A DNA stretch of 64,000 bases from UBA8401 sp041665525 (lineage in GTDB: Bacteria; Bacteroidota; Ignavibacteria; UBA10030; UBA8401), in contig JBAYIS010000013.1 of assembly GCA_041665525.1 (NCBI GenBank), positions 25,177 to 89,176 on the forward strand. Reading direction: 5' to 3'. Below are positions 18,390 through 27,937 of the stretch, in pieces. The notes under the pieces were generated by a model that worked only from the letters and a program-made list of their open reading frames with translations, was not told the origin of the DNA and did not search any database. How positions within the stretch are numbered: position 1 is the stretch's first letter; every line of letters begins with the position of its first letter. The translations under genes and the position numbers were made by a program.

Positions 18390-19343
18390 GTGGGATTTTT
18401 CGATTCATTCAAATTATCACGTCTAAAAGAAGGACTGGCAAAGACCCGGGAAACACTTGTGGCAAAAGTGAACCGGCTCGTCTACGCGAAAGGAAAGATC
18501 GACGACGAATTCCTGACACAGCTGGAAGAGATTCTCATTACCAGCGATGTTGGTGTGGACACGTCGATCAAGATCATTGCAGGCATAAAGCGAAGTGCAA
18601 AAGAGCGAAAGTACGAAACGCAGGAGGAATTGAACGGTCTTGTACGAACAGAGATTGCCAACTCTCTAACGAAGCACACGTTCAACGGGAACGATCCGTT
18701 CGAATTTCCGCCGCACACGAAACCGTATGTGATGATGGTGGTGGGTGTCAATGGTGTCGGAAAGACGACCACCATCGGTAAGCTAGCACATAATTATAAG
18801 TCCGCCGGAAAACATGTGCTGATCGGTGCGGCAGATACATTCCGTGCTGCTGCAAATGAACAGCTGGAAGTGTGGGGAAAGCGTGCAGGCGTGGAAATCA
18901 TTCAGCAGCTGCATGGTTCAGATCCGGCTTCTGTGGCATTCGATACCGTGAAAGCTGCACAATCTCGAAATGCGGATATAGTCATCATTGATACTGCAGG
19001 ACGGCTGCATACGAAGACGAACTTGATGGAGGAATTGAAGAAGATCAAACGTGTCATTACAAAAGTGAGTGCGGAAGCGCCGCACGAAGTATTGTTGGTG
19101 CTCGATGCAACTACAGGACAAAATGCCGTACAACAGGCAAAACTGTTCAACGAAGCAGTTGGATTGACCGGCTTAATCATCACAAAATTGGACGGTACGG
19201 CAAAGGGCGGGGTGATCTTCGCAGTTAGCAATGCATTGAAAGTGCCGGTACGGTTCATTGGTGTTGGAGAAAAGATCGATGATCTACAGCCGTTCGATTC
19301 CGATAAGTTTGTGGAAGCGCTGTTTGAAAAGGAAGGGTACTGA
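18390..19343 (+). CDS. ftsY: signal recognition particle receptor FtsY
   Basis: Docking GTPase for SRP-ribosome complexes at the inner membrane. The 317 residues comprise an N domain (about 1-100) and a G domain with GVNGVGKTTTIGKLA, DTFRAAANEQL, DTAGRLH and TKLDGTAKGG. The start is GTG 18390 (MGFFDSFKL), preceded by AAAGGA; an overlapping ATG at 18388 is in another frame and stops after 12 codons. There is no long acidic A domain, as in many non-enteric bacteria. Confidence 0.95.
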   Translation: MGFFDSFKLSRLKEGLAKTRETLVAKVNRLVYAKGKIDDEFLTQLEEILITSDVGVDTSIKIIAGIKRSAKERKYETQEELNGLVRTEIANSLTKHTFNGNDPFEFPPHTKPYVMMVVGVNGVGKTTTIGKLAHNYKSAGKHVLIGAADTFRAAANEQLEVWGKRAGVEIIQQLHGSDPASVAFDTVKAAQSRNADIVIIDTAGRLHTKTNLMEELKKIKRVITKVSAEAPHEVLLVLDATTGQNAVQQAKLFNEAVGLTGLIITKLDGTAKGGVIFAVSNALKVPVRFIGVGEKIDDLQPFDSDKFVEALFEKEGY

Positions 19344-19370
19344 CACACTGATGGACGTGACGAAGGCAGT

Positions 19371-20387
19371 ATGCAACTAGTATGGAAGAAGGTCGATCTG
19401 CATTTGCGCCATATGTTCCGTATTGCGCGCGGTGCACGGTCAACGGTTCCGGTTGTTATCCTGGAATTGCATCATGACGGCATTATCGGTTATGGAGAAG
19501 CGTCGCCGATAAAGCGGTACGGGGAAAGTCCGGAAACGATCGATGTGTTTTTAAAGAAGATCGATCTCACACCGTTTGAATCCCCGTTCATGCTGGATGC
19601 AATTCTCGATACGGTGAATTCGATTGATGCGGGGAATTCCTCGGCAAAATGTGCAATCGATATTGCACTGCATGATTGGATCGGGAAGAAGCGCGCACTA
19701 CCGTTGTATCGGCTCTGGGGATTGGATCCGGAAAAAACACCGAAATGTTCTTTCACCATCGCAATCGATTCGAAGGAAGTAGTAGAACAGAAAGTTCGTG
19801 AAGCGGAAGAATATCCGATCCTGAAAGTGAAAATGGGGTTGGAGAATGATGAAGAGATGATTTCGACGATTCGGAAAATAACGGACAAAGTATTGTATGT
19901 GGATGCCAATGAAGGGTGGAAGGATAAACACATTGCCTTGGAACGGATCAACATGCTGAAGGACCGCAATGTTGCATTCGTCGAACAGCCGATGCCGGCG
20001 GCACAGCTGGATGACTTGAAATGGCTGCGGGAACATTCGGAGCTTCCGCTGATTGCCGATGAAAGCGTTTTGCGTCTTGACGATATTCCGAAATTGACGG
20101 AAGCATTCGACGGGATCAATATCAAATTGATGAAGAGTACCGGGCTTCGTGAAGCAATGCGCATGATCGAAGCCGCGCGCGCGCTGAACATGAAAGTGAT
20201 GTTGGGCTGTATGATAGAAACGGCTGTCGGAATATCCGCTGCCGCCCATCTTTCGCCGTTAGCGGATTTTGCCGATCTTGACGGAAATGTACTTATCGCA
20301 AACGATCCGTTTGACGGCGTCCGAAATATTAAAGGGGAACTAAAATTACATTCTGCACCGGGATTGGGAGTAACACCAGTCTCTTAA
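19371..20387 (+). CDS. dipeptide epimerase (L-Ala-D/L-Glu epimerase type)
   Basis: A 338-residue enolase-superfamily enzyme of the muconate-lactonising subgroup. It shows the KVKMG catalytic lysine pair (about 150), the metal ligands in VDANEGW, EQPMP and ADES, the second base lysine in INIKLMKSTG and a C-terminal DLDGN substrate motif. Such enzymes interconvert L-Ala-D-Glu and L-Ala-L-Glu, which lets cells reuse murein peptides; related members act on other dipeptides. It lies between ftsY and mutL, so context does not narrow the substrate. Confidence 0.83.
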   Translation: MQLVWKKVDLHLRHMFRIARGARSTVPVVILELHHDGIIGYGEASPIKRYGESPETIDVFLKKIDLTPFESPFMLDAILDTVNSIDAGNSSAKCAIDIALHDWIGKKRALPLYRLWGLDPEKTPKCSFTIAIDSKEVVEQKVREAEEYPILKVKMGLENDEEMISTIRKITDKVLYVDANEGWKDKHIALERINMLKDRNVAFVEQPMPAAQLDDLKWLREHSELPLIADESVLRLDDIPKLTEAFDGINIKLMKSTGLREAMRMIEAARALNMKVMLGCMIETAVGISAAAHLSPLADFADLDGNVLIANDPFDGVRNIKGELKLHSAPGLGVTPVS

Positions 20388-20405
20388 GAGTGTGAATATC
20401 TAAAC

Positions 20406-22259
20406 ATGACGTCCATCATCAATATATTGCCGGACCATCTTGCGAATAAAATTGCAGCAGGAGAAGTCGTACAGCGCCCTGAATCGGTGATCAAAGAATT
20501 GCTGGAAAATTCCATCGATGCCGGTGCAACTTCAATCGCCATTGCTATAAAGAACGCCGGAAAAACTCTTATCCAAATGATCGACAATGGCGTTGGAATG
20601 AGCGAAGAGGATGCAGTAAAGTCATTCTATCGGCACGCAACCAGCAAGATCGTCAACTACGAGGACCTGGAAAATATCCGGACCCTGGGATTCCGCGGCG
20701 AAGCGCTTGCATCAATCGCTGCTGTGGCACAGGTGGAATTGATCACACGGCGAAAAGAAGATACGATCGGTTCTCTTCTGCGAATTGAAGGATCGGAAAT
20801 CAAAGAGCAGACGAAAACAGCACATCCAGTTGGCACTTCCATCAGTGTGAAAAACATTTTTTATAATACTCCTGCGCGCCGTCAATTCCTCAAGTCCAAT
20901 AATACCGAGTTCAAACACATCTACGAAACAATCCAGCGGATGGCATTGTCCAAACCCGAGATCGCTTTGGAGTTTGTTAGTGATGATGATACGATTCTCG
21001 CATTGCCGTCACAAAATCTCGAAGAGCGATTACAGAGCCTTTTCGGTGACAGGCATTTTGCGACATTGCTTCCTGTGAAGGAAGAGACTGAAATCCTGTC
21101 ACTTACCGGGTACATTGGCAAGCCGGATTTTGCACGAAAATCCAAAGTTGAGCAATACATCTTTCTGAACGGACGATTCATTATCAGCCGCTCGATCAAC
21201 CATGCAGTTTTCTCTGGCTATGAACATCTGGTGGAGAAAGGGAATTTTCCTTTTTTCCTATTATTCATTTCTCTTGATCCGCAAAAAGTAGATGTGAATG
21301 TCCACCCTTCAAAAATGGAAGTAAAATTTGCGGATGAGCAGCATATCTACCGAATTGTTATCTCAGTGATTCGGAAGACTCTCGGTCAAAACGATATCGT
21401 TCCAACGGTGGAGTTTCAGCGGCCGTCCGGCGATCAGTTTTCTTCGCTGCGGCATATTGCTCAACCGCGATGGTTCGGCGATGTCCCTTTACAGCACACT
21501 GTCGATCCGAATGCACCATTCGCAGCACCGGAACAAAAAAACACCTTCTCCGGAGAGAGTGAAGAGATCCCGTTTGATCTGAATTCAAAACTCGATCAGA
21601 TATTCTCACAATCCACTTCGACGGAAACAAATGTGCCGGAAGATACCTCCGTTCGGTTGCAACACGGTACAAGGGAGAGTGAAGCGCAAGAAGGGAAAGC
21701 AATTTGGCAATTGCACAATAAGTACATCCTCACGCAGATCCGTTCCGGAATGATGATTATCGATCAGCATGTTGCACACGAACGAATTCTGTACGAGCGG
21801 GCATTGACCAGGATGAACAACGCAGTTCCTTCTTCGCAGCAGCTGCTCTTCCCGCAAACAATTGAGATGCCGGCGGGAGATTACTCGCTAGCCAAGGATT
21901 TATTGCCGTTTTTGAATTCCATTGGGTTCGAGACGAAACCGTTTGGAAAGAACACCATCGTGTTGGAAGGAGTGCCGCCGGAGGTAAAAGCGGGAACAGA
22001 ATCGACGATTCTTCAAGAAATTCTTGATGAGTACAAAAACAATCAATTAAGAGTGAAACTCGACGCTCGGGATAATATTGCAAAATCATTTTCTTGTAAA
22101 GCAGCAATCAAAGCGGGAGAGAGACTGTCTGAAGTGGAAATGCGGTCGCTGATTGATCAATTATTTGCTACCTCCATGCCGTATGTCTGTCCCCATGGAA
22201 GGCCTGTGCTTATAAAACTTTCATTGGCGGAATTGGATCGTCGATTTTTCAGGACGTAA
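20406..22259 (+). CDS. mutL: DNA mismatch repair protein MutL
   Basis: Mismatch repair coordinator, 617 residues. The N-terminal GHKL ATPase has ENSIDAGAT, DNGVGMSEED, TLGFRGEALASIA and NTPARRQFLK; the transducer domain has VNVHPSKMEVKF. The C-terminal domain carries DQHVAHERILYE (about residue 453), close to the DQHA(x)2E(x)4E nuclease motif with one A-to-V change, plus FSCKAAIKAGERLS and CPHGRPVLIKL. It is therefore predicted to nick DNA itself, as in organisms without MutH. mutS is not in the window (mutS2 is). Confidence 0.95.
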   Translation: MTSIINILPDHLANKIAAGEVVQRPESVIKELLENSIDAGATSIAIAIKNAGKTLIQMIDNGVGMSEEDAVKSFYRHATSKIVNYEDLENIRTLGFRGEALASIAAVAQVELITRRKEDTIGSLLRIEGSEIKEQTKTAHPVGTSISVKNIFYNTPARRQFLKSNNTEFKHIYETIQRMALSKPEIALEFVSDDDTILALPSQNLEERLQSLFGDRHFATLLPVKEETEILSLTGYIGKPDFARKSKVEQYIFLNGRFIISRSINHAVFSGYEHLVEKGNFPFFLLFISLDPQKVDVNVHPSKMEVKFADEQHIYRIVISVIRKTLGQNDIVPTVEFQRPSGDQFSSLRHIAQPRWFGDVPLQHTVDPNAPFAAPEQKNTFSGESEEIPFDLNSKLDQIFSQSTSTETNVPEDTSVRLQHGTRESEAQEGKAIWQLHNKYILTQIRSGMMIIDQHVAHERILYERALTRMNNAVPSSQQLLFPQTIEMPAGDYSLAKDLLPFLNSIGFETKPFGKNTIVLEGVPPEVKAGTESTILQEILDEYKNNQLRVKLDARDNIAKSFSCKAAIKAGERLSEVEMRSLIDQLFATSMPYVCPHGRPVLIKLSLAELDRRFFRT

Positions 22260-22444
22260 AGGCTGAAAATCCCAACTAATTTTTTCGATGGGGAAAATGC
22301 AATATTATTTGGAATTTTGGCTCTGATTTCCGAAGTTTACAGTATTCTTGGCAGACGGCAATATTAGGCAGTAAAACAAAATTCAATTATTTGGTCACAA
22401 TCTGAATAATTAGATAAAACGATCTAACATATCGGAGAAATATT
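22260..22444 (+). other. intergenic leader before the acyl-CoA mutase gene
   Basis: A 185-base A+T-rich spacer. A GGAGA sequence (22434-22438) serves the mutase ATG. TTTG at 22390-22393 followed after 17 bases by TAGATAAA is a weak promoter candidate. I see no cobalamin riboswitch elements and no convincing hairpin terminator for mutL. Confidence 0.35.
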
Positions 22445-24112
22445 ATGGCAACATTTAACGATCCGCAATCCATCAAACAGGAAGCGGAACGCTACAAGGC
22501 AAAAGCGGCTGCCTCCAAAGTGCGGGATGTGAAATTTACAACCGTCAGCGGTGAATCGGTGGAACTGTTATATTCACCCGAAGAAGTGAATGAGATAAAT
22601 TATCTTGCTGAGATCGGATATCCCGGTGAATTTCCCTACACAAGAGGGATCCATCATACAGGTTACCGCGGCAAATTGTGGACCATGCGTCAGTTTGCAG
22701 GATTTGGGACGCCGGAAGACACAAATCAGCGATTTAAGTACCTTTTAGAGCACGGTCAGACCGGGCTTTCAACTGCTTTTGATCTGCCGACCTTGATGGG
22801 CAGAGATGCAGATGATCCATTTTCAGAAGGTGAAGTAGGAATATGCGGAGTTGCTGTCAGTTCACTGGCAGATATGGAGATCCTGTTCAAAGGAATACCG
22901 TTGGACCAGGTGACGACATCAATGACGATTAATGCCCCAGCTGCGATGATCCTGGCATTCTATATCGCCGTAGGAGAGAAACAAGGATTGAAATCCAATG
23001 TCCTGCGAGGAACTATCCAAAACGATATTCTCAAAGAATATATCGCACAAAAGGAATGGATTTATCCTCCGAAACCATCGATGCGGATCATTACAGATAT
23101 GTTTCAATATTGTTCGAAAGAACTTCCGCAATTTAACCCTATCTCTGTATCAGGCTATCATATACGAGAAGCTGGTTCAACTTCTGCACAGGAGCTTGCA
23201 TTTACTCTGGCAGATGGTTTTGCATATATCGAAGCAGGAATGGCAGCAGGGTTGGATGTCGATGATTTTGCTCCTCGCATCTCGTACTTCTTCAATTCTC
23301 ATCTGGACTTTTTTGAAGAGATTGCCAAATTCAGGGCTGCTCGAAAGATCTATGCGAAGCGAATGCGGTATAAATATGGTGCGAAAAATCCAAAATCTTG
23401 GACACTCCGTTTCCATACGCAAACAGCCGGATGCACTCTTACAGCCCAACAACCAGAAAATAATATCGTTAGAACTGCATTACAGGCATTAGCGGGTGTT
23501 TTGGGTGGGACACAATCTCTTCATACAAATTCCATGGATGAAACGCTTGCTTTACCTTCAGATAAAGCAGTGAAGATTGCGTTACGCACACAACAGATTA
23601 TTGCGGATGAGATCGGCGTTGCCAATGTCATCGATCCACTGGGAGGAAGCTATTTTGTTGAAGCAATGACGGACAAGATGGAACGCGAGGCCGAACAATA
23701 TTTTGAAAAGATTGAATTGCTTGGCGGTGTGATCCCGGCAATCGAACAGGGATTCTTCCAAAGGGAAATTGCGGAAGCTGCCTATCGATATCAAAGGGAA
23801 CTGGATACGAAAGACAAGATTATCGTCGGCGTGAACCAATATGTGGAAGAGGATGAGAAGATCGATATTCCGATTCTTGCGATCTCTCCCGACGTTGAAA
23901 TTCTTCAAAAGAAGCGATTGGCAGAATTAAAGCAGGGGAGAAACCAGGAAGCGGTTGCTGAGTCATTGAAAGCATTACAGCATGCTGCCGCCGACGGCAC
24001 GAATCTGATGCCGCATCTATTGAAAGCGACGAGAAATTATGTAACACTCGGTGAAATGTGCAATTCTTTGATCGAGCATTTTGGTATTTACGAAGAACAG
24101 GCTGTGTTTTAG
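22445..24112 (+). CDS. B12-dependent acyl-CoA mutase, large (catalytic) subunit
   Basis: A 555-residue protein of the methylmalonyl-CoA mutase family: TIM-barrel catalytic domain only, without the C-terminal cobalamin-binding domain, so it needs a separate small subunit that is not in the window. It has PYTRGIHHTGY, LWTMRQFAGFGTPEDTN, GTIQNDILKEYIAQ, SVSGYHIREAG (H239) and TAQQPENNIVRT. The arginine that grips the substrate carboxylate in methylmalonyl-CoA mutase (Propionibacterium R207, in FMVRNTYIYPP) aligns with Q202 here (IAQKEWIYPP), as in isobutyryl-CoA mutase. The substrate may therefore be isobutyryl-CoA or a related acyl-CoA. The UbiA gene starts 10 bases downstream. Confidence 0.88.
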   Translation: MATFNDPQSIKQEAERYKAKAAASKVRDVKFTTVSGESVELLYSPEEVNEINYLAEIGYPGEFPYTRGIHHTGYRGKLWTMRQFAGFGTPEDTNQRFKYLLEHGQTGLSTAFDLPTLMGRDADDPFSEGEVGICGVAVSSLADMEILFKGIPLDQVTTSMTINAPAAMILAFYIAVGEKQGLKSNVLRGTIQNDILKEYIAQKEWIYPPKPSMRIITDMFQYCSKELPQFNPISVSGYHIREAGSTSAQELAFTLADGFAYIEAGMAAGLDVDDFAPRISYFFNSHLDFFEEIAKFRAARKIYAKRMRYKYGAKNPKSWTLRFHTQTAGCTLTAQQPENNIVRTALQALAGVLGGTQSLHTNSMDETLALPSDKAVKIALRTQQIIADEIGVANVIDPLGGSYFVEAMTDKMEREAEQYFEKIELLGGVIPAIEQGFFQREIAEAAYRYQRELDTKDKIIVGVNQYVEEDEKIDIPILAISPDVEILQKKRLAELKQGRNQEAVAESLKALQHAAADGTNLMPHLLKATRNYVTLGEMCNSLIEHFGIYEEQAVF

Positions 24113-24122
24113 AAGGAATTGA

Positions 24123-24995
24123 ATGTCCCCACATATTCGGTTATTGCGACCTGCCCAATGGTTAAAAAACAGTTTTGTTTTTACTCCGTTGATTTTTTCA
24201 AAACACCTATTTGATCAGGACTACTTATTCAATGCAGCACTTGCATTCTTCGCTTTCAGCTGCGCATCTAGTCTTATATATATTGTTAATGATATTGTAG
24301 ATCGTGACGCAGATAAACTCCATCCAGAAAAGAAAAAACGGCCGATCGCATCAGGTGAAATCTCGATCTCAATTGCGATTATCATGGCGATGTTCTCTGG
24401 AGCAGCAGCGTTTGTGATATCGCTATTTCTTCCGAATGAGTTTGCGTACGCAATGCTTTTGTATGTTGTCATCCAATTTGCGTACTCATTCCACTTAAAA
24501 CATATCGTGATATTGGATCTTTTCATTATCGCAACCGGGTTTATGTTACGTGTATTTAGCGGAGCATTGGCGATACAAGTTGATATTTCCCATTGGTTAG
24601 TCATTACCACGCTGTTTTTATCACTCTTCCTTGCAGCATCAAAACGGCGTGCGGAATTAATGATGATCAAGAAACAGAACTTCGAAACAAAAAGACGCGT
24701 ACTGCAGGAATATAGTATTCCGTTTCTTGATTCACTGCTTTTGATTACAACTACCGGAATGGCCATTTCCTATTCATTGTATACAATGGCAGAGCGGACA
24801 ATCGAAGTCTTTCGGTCAGAGTATTTAATCTTTACCACTGTGTTCGTCCTATTTGGCATATTTCGCTATCTCTTTCTTGTCCTGGTTAAGGAGCAAGGAG
24901 AGAACCCGACTGCAATTCTAACAAATGATACCCCGACCGCGATAAATCTTTTTTTCTGGTTGATTACTTGTATAATGATAATTTACTTTCATTGA
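24123..24995 (+). CDS. UbiA-family polyprenyl-phosphate phosphoribosyltransferase (DPPR synthase-like)
   Basis: A 290-residue integral membrane protein with about eight or nine helices. It carries the first Asp-rich motif NDIVDRDAD (56-64) followed by HPEKKKRPIASG, the second motif YSFHLKHIVILDLF with ATGFMLRVFSG, and AASKRRAEL. RPAQWLKN at the start and these segments match the subgroup of mycobacterial Rv3806c, which transfers 5-phosphoribose from PRPP to decaprenyl phosphate, rather than quinone prenyltransferases. DprE1 and DprE2 homologues lie 3 kb downstream on the same strand, supporting this reading. AAGGAA precedes the ATG. The lipid carrier used here is unknown. Confidence 0.85.
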   Translation: MSPHIRLLRPAQWLKNSFVFTPLIFSKHLFDQDYLFNAALAFFAFSCASSLIYIVNDIVDRDADKLHPEKKKRPIASGEISISIAIIMAMFSGAAAFVISLFLPNEFAYAMLLYVVIQFAYSFHLKHIVILDLFIIATGFMLRVFSGALAIQVDISHWLVITTLFLSLFLAASKRRAELMMIKKQNFETKRRVLQEYSIPFLDSLLLITTTGMAISYSLYTMAERTIEVFRSEYLIFTTVFVLFGIFRYLFLVLVKEQGENPTAILTNDTPTAINLFFWLITCIMIIYFH

Positions 24996-25041
24996 AAGTA
25001 GAGTAATATCTTTAATCATAACGTTTTAGTATCCTGATCCT

Positions 25042-26721
25042 ATGAAATTACCTTCCCGCTGGATCACACATTTCGAAAAATCCGGATCATTAAAGTCACC
25101 CCGGTACGCGGAATCCATAGCATACTTCAAGCAATTTGAAAAATACACTCCGTATGCAAAAATGGTGACTATCGGAATTTCGCCTCAGGGACGTTCGATA
25201 GAATGCATCATCATTTCAAAAAACAGTGATTTCACACCAGAAAAAGTTAAAAAGAGCGGCAAAGCGGTTGTTTTAATTCAAAACGGAATTCATGCCGGAG
25301 AAATTGAAGGAAAAGATGCTTGCATGATTCTTTTGCGGGAAATGCTAATTACAAAAGAGAAGTTTCATCTGCTGGATAACCTAGTAATTATCATCATCCC
25401 TGTTTTGAATGTGGACGGTCATGAACGCATTAGTCCATTTAATCGGCCAAATCAAAATGGCCCGCTGGAAATGGGATGGAGAACTACCAGCTGGAACCTG
25501 AATCTGAACAGGGATTATATGAAGGTTGATACTCCGGAAATACGAGCATTCATGCAATTGTTCAATTCCTGGCTGCCGGATTTTTTTATTGACAACCACA
25601 CGACGAATGGAGCGGATTATCAATACCATATCACCTATACTCTTGAGAAGTTTTCAAATATCGACAAATCATTATCCAAATGGGGAATACAAAAGCTTCT
25701 GCCAGCCGTATTGAAAAATGTGGAATCGAAAGGATTCATCACTGGTTTGTATATTCAGTTGAAGAAGGATGGAATGATCGAAAGCGGAATGATTGACACA
25801 CCGTCGGATCCTCGACTATCCACGGGATATACAGCATTGCAAAACAGACATGGTTTGCTCGTAGAAACACATTCTTTGAAACCGTTCAACAACCGCGTTC
25901 AGTCGACACTGGAGATGAATACTGCAGTCCTGGAATATCTTAACACGCATTTCAAGCACCTTAAAAAACTCAATCAGAATGCCGATCGATTATCGCGAAA
26001 ACTCCGAATTCTGCCGGTGAATTTTGAATTAAGTGGATCTTCCAAACCGTTAAATTTCAAAGGTTTTAACGCAATACACAAGAATAGTTCTATTACAGGT
26101 AATGATGTTGTGTATTACTCCGATACGCCGAAGGAATTCACAATTCCGCTTTTTGATGACGTCAAAACTGTTACGACAATTCGTCTCCCAAAAGCGTACA
26201 TCATTCCGAAGGAATTTACAGAGATCATTCGTCGTTTGGAACTGCATGGTGTCAGGATAAATCGGTTTCCAAAAGAGAAAAAGTTGGTTGTCTCCGAATT
26301 ATCTTTCATCAGCAGTACATTCTCGTCCAAACCATATGAAAACCATCAATGTGTGAAGGTGAAATGCAAATCCAATAAAAAGAAAGTTACGTTTCCAAAA
26401 GGAACATGTATTATTCACTTGAATCAGCGAATGAACCGTGTGATAGTGAATTTGTTGGAACCTGAAGCACCGGATTCATTCGTCAGTTGGGGATTCTTCA
26501 ATGCTTTTTTCGAACGAAAGGAATATGCCGAAGCATACGTGATGGAACCGTTCGCACAGAAAATGTTGTCTTCCAACGATCAATTGAGAAATGAATTTGC
26601 TGTTTTAATGGAGGATCAGACGTTCCGTAATGATCCGCATGCACGACTGGAGTTTTTTTATCAAAAGTCTCCTTTTTTTGACCAGAAAGAAAAAAAATAC
26701 CCTATCTACAGAATGGTATAA
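25042..26721 (+). CDS. M14-family zinc carboxypeptidase-like protein
   Basis: A 559-residue protein with the M14 metallopeptidase pattern. Zinc ligands are H84 and E87 (HAGEIEG) and H186 (IDNHTTNG), substrate-binding residues lie in NLNRDY (156-157), and the catalytic glutamate is E275 (LLVETHSL). The last 250 residues form an additional domain without a motif I recognise. No signal peptide is visible at MKLPSRWITHF, so it may act in the cytoplasm. It sits between the UbiA gene and an ATP-grasp gene, 46 bases after the former. Its substrate, and whether it belongs to the sugar-lipid pathway, are unknown. Confidence 0.82.
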   Translation: MKLPSRWITHFEKSGSLKSPRYAESIAYFKQFEKYTPYAKMVTIGISPQGRSIECIIISKNSDFTPEKVKKSGKAVVLIQNGIHAGEIEGKDACMILLREMLITKEKFHLLDNLVIIIIPVLNVDGHERISPFNRPNQNGPLEMGWRTTSWNLNLNRDYMKVDTPEIRAFMQLFNSWLPDFFIDNHTTNGADYQYHITYTLEKFSNIDKSLSKWGIQKLLPAVLKNVESKGFITGLYIQLKKDGMIESGMIDTPSDPRLSTGYTALQNRHGLLVETHSLKPFNNRVQSTLEMNTAVLEYLNTHFKHLKKLNQNADRLSRKLRILPVNFELSGSSKPLNFKGFNAIHKNSSITGNDVVYYSDTPKEFTIPLFDDVKTVTTIRLPKAYIIPKEFTEIIRRLELHGVRINRFPKEKKLVVSELSFISSTFSSKPYENHQCVKVKCKSNKKKVTFPKGTCIIHLNQRMNRVIVNLLEPEAPDSFVSWGFFNAFFERKEYAEAYVMEPFAQKMLSSNDQLRNEFAVLMEDQTFRNDPHARLEFFYQKSPFFDQKEKKYPIYRMV

Positions 26722-26734
26722 CCCGGGAAAATGT

Positions 26735-27937
26735 ATGAGCAAAACTATTCTTTGTCTCTCCAGTTATGAAAAAGGACAAGAATTTCTCCGCCAGGCAAAA
26801 AGGGAAGGGTGGAAAGTGCTGTTATTGACATCAAAAAGCCTGGAGCATTCGGACTGGCCGAAAGACCATCTTGATAATATTTATTTTATTCCCGATGTCA
26901 ATAAAGAGTGGAATATGCAAGATGTGATTCACGGAGTCAGTTATCTTGCGAGAACGGAACAGATTGACCGAATCGTCGCATTGGATGATTTTGATGTTGA
27001 AAAAGCAGCGACACTCCGAGAGCATTTACGGATTGGAGGAATGGGAGAGACGACTGCCCGATATTTCCGTGACAAACTTGCCATGCGAATGAAAGCACGC
27101 GAAGCCGGGATCAACGTTCCGGACTTTGTCGGCATTCTTAATTATGACCGCATTCGGGATTTTCTCGCTGCTGTTCCGCCGCCGTACGTCCTGAAGCCGC
27201 GACTCTCGGCCGGTGCTGTGGGAATAAAAAAAATTGTTACCTCGGACGAATTATGGCGAAAGATCGATGAGTTCGGCGATCAACAATCCTATTATCTGTT
27301 GGAGAAATTTATACCCGGCGATATTTTCCACGTGGACAGCATCTTATCTCAAAAACAGATCCTCTTTTCTCTTGTCAGCAAATATGGAGTGCCGCCGTTA
27401 GAAGTCTCCCATGATGGGAGAGTCTTCATGACGCGGACAATTCTTCGAGGAAGCGAGGATGAGATTTCATTGAAAGAATTGAACACGATCGTATTGCCGG
27501 CACTGGGATTATTGCAGGGCGTTTCGCATACGGAGTACATTAAATCTCATGTGGACGGAAAATATTATTTCCTGGAAACATCTGCTCGCGTTGGCGGTGC
27601 ACATATCGTGGAATTAATCGAAGCTGCCACTGGCATGAATCTCTGGACGGAATGGGCTCGGTTAGAAACAACGGAGGATGTATCAACGTATGCACCGAAA
27701 CTGCTCAGAGAAGAATATGCAGGACTGATGGTGTCTCTGGCGAAACAACAATGGCCGGACCTATCCGCTTATAACGATCCGGAGATCTATTGGAAGATCA
27801 ATAAAGAATTTCATGCCGGCTTGGTCATCCGGTCGCCGAAATTCGAACGGATCGAATCACTGCTTGGCACCTATACGGAACGATTCTATCGAGACTTCTT
27901 CACATCAGCACCGCCGAAAGATAAACCGACACACTAA
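26735..27937 (+). CDS. ATP-grasp domain protein
   Basis: A 400-residue ligase-like enzyme. Start ATG 26735 (MSKTILCLSSYEKGQEF) was chosen because upstream in-frame codons would overlap the M14 gene by 90 bases. The N-terminal third is a pre-ATP-grasp Rossmann-like domain; the ATP-grasp fold follows with the ATP-binding lysine and glycine loop YVLKPRLSAGAVGIKKI, the EKFIPGDIFHVDS segment and the metal-binding ETSARVGGAHIVELIEAATG. Such enzymes join a carboxylate to an amine or thiol using ATP. No closer family is recognisable to me. Context between the M14 gene and dprE1 suggests a shared operon but not a substrate. Confidence 0.83.
   Translation: MSKTILCLSSYEKGQEFLRQAKREGWKVLLLTSKSLEHSDWPKDHLDNIYFIPDVNKEWNMQDVIHGVSYLARTEQIDRIVALDDFDVEKAATLREHLRIGGMGETTARYFRDKLAMRMKAREAGINVPDFVGILNYDRIRDFLAAVPPPYVLKPRLSAGAVGIKKIVTSDELWRKIDEFGDQQSYYLLEKFIPGDIFHVDSILSQKQILFSLVSKYGVPPLEVSHDGRVFMTRTILRGSEDEISLKELNTIVLPALGLLQGVSHTEYIKSHVDGKYYFLETSARVGGAHIVELIEAATGMNLWTEWARLETTEDVSTYAPKLLREEYAGLMVSLAKQQWPDLSAYNDPEIYWKINKEFHAGLVIRSPKFERIESLLGTYTERFYRDFFTSAPPKDKPTH

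Noticed and set aside
18388..18390. ATG as the start of ftsY
   Set aside because: This ATG is out of frame and reaches a stop after 12 codons; GTG 18390 gives the FtsY N-terminus.
19490..20249. two antisense open frames of 233 and 183 codons opposite the dipeptide epimerase gene
   Set aside because: They are low-complexity products lying wholly within a clearly conserved enolase-superfamily gene.
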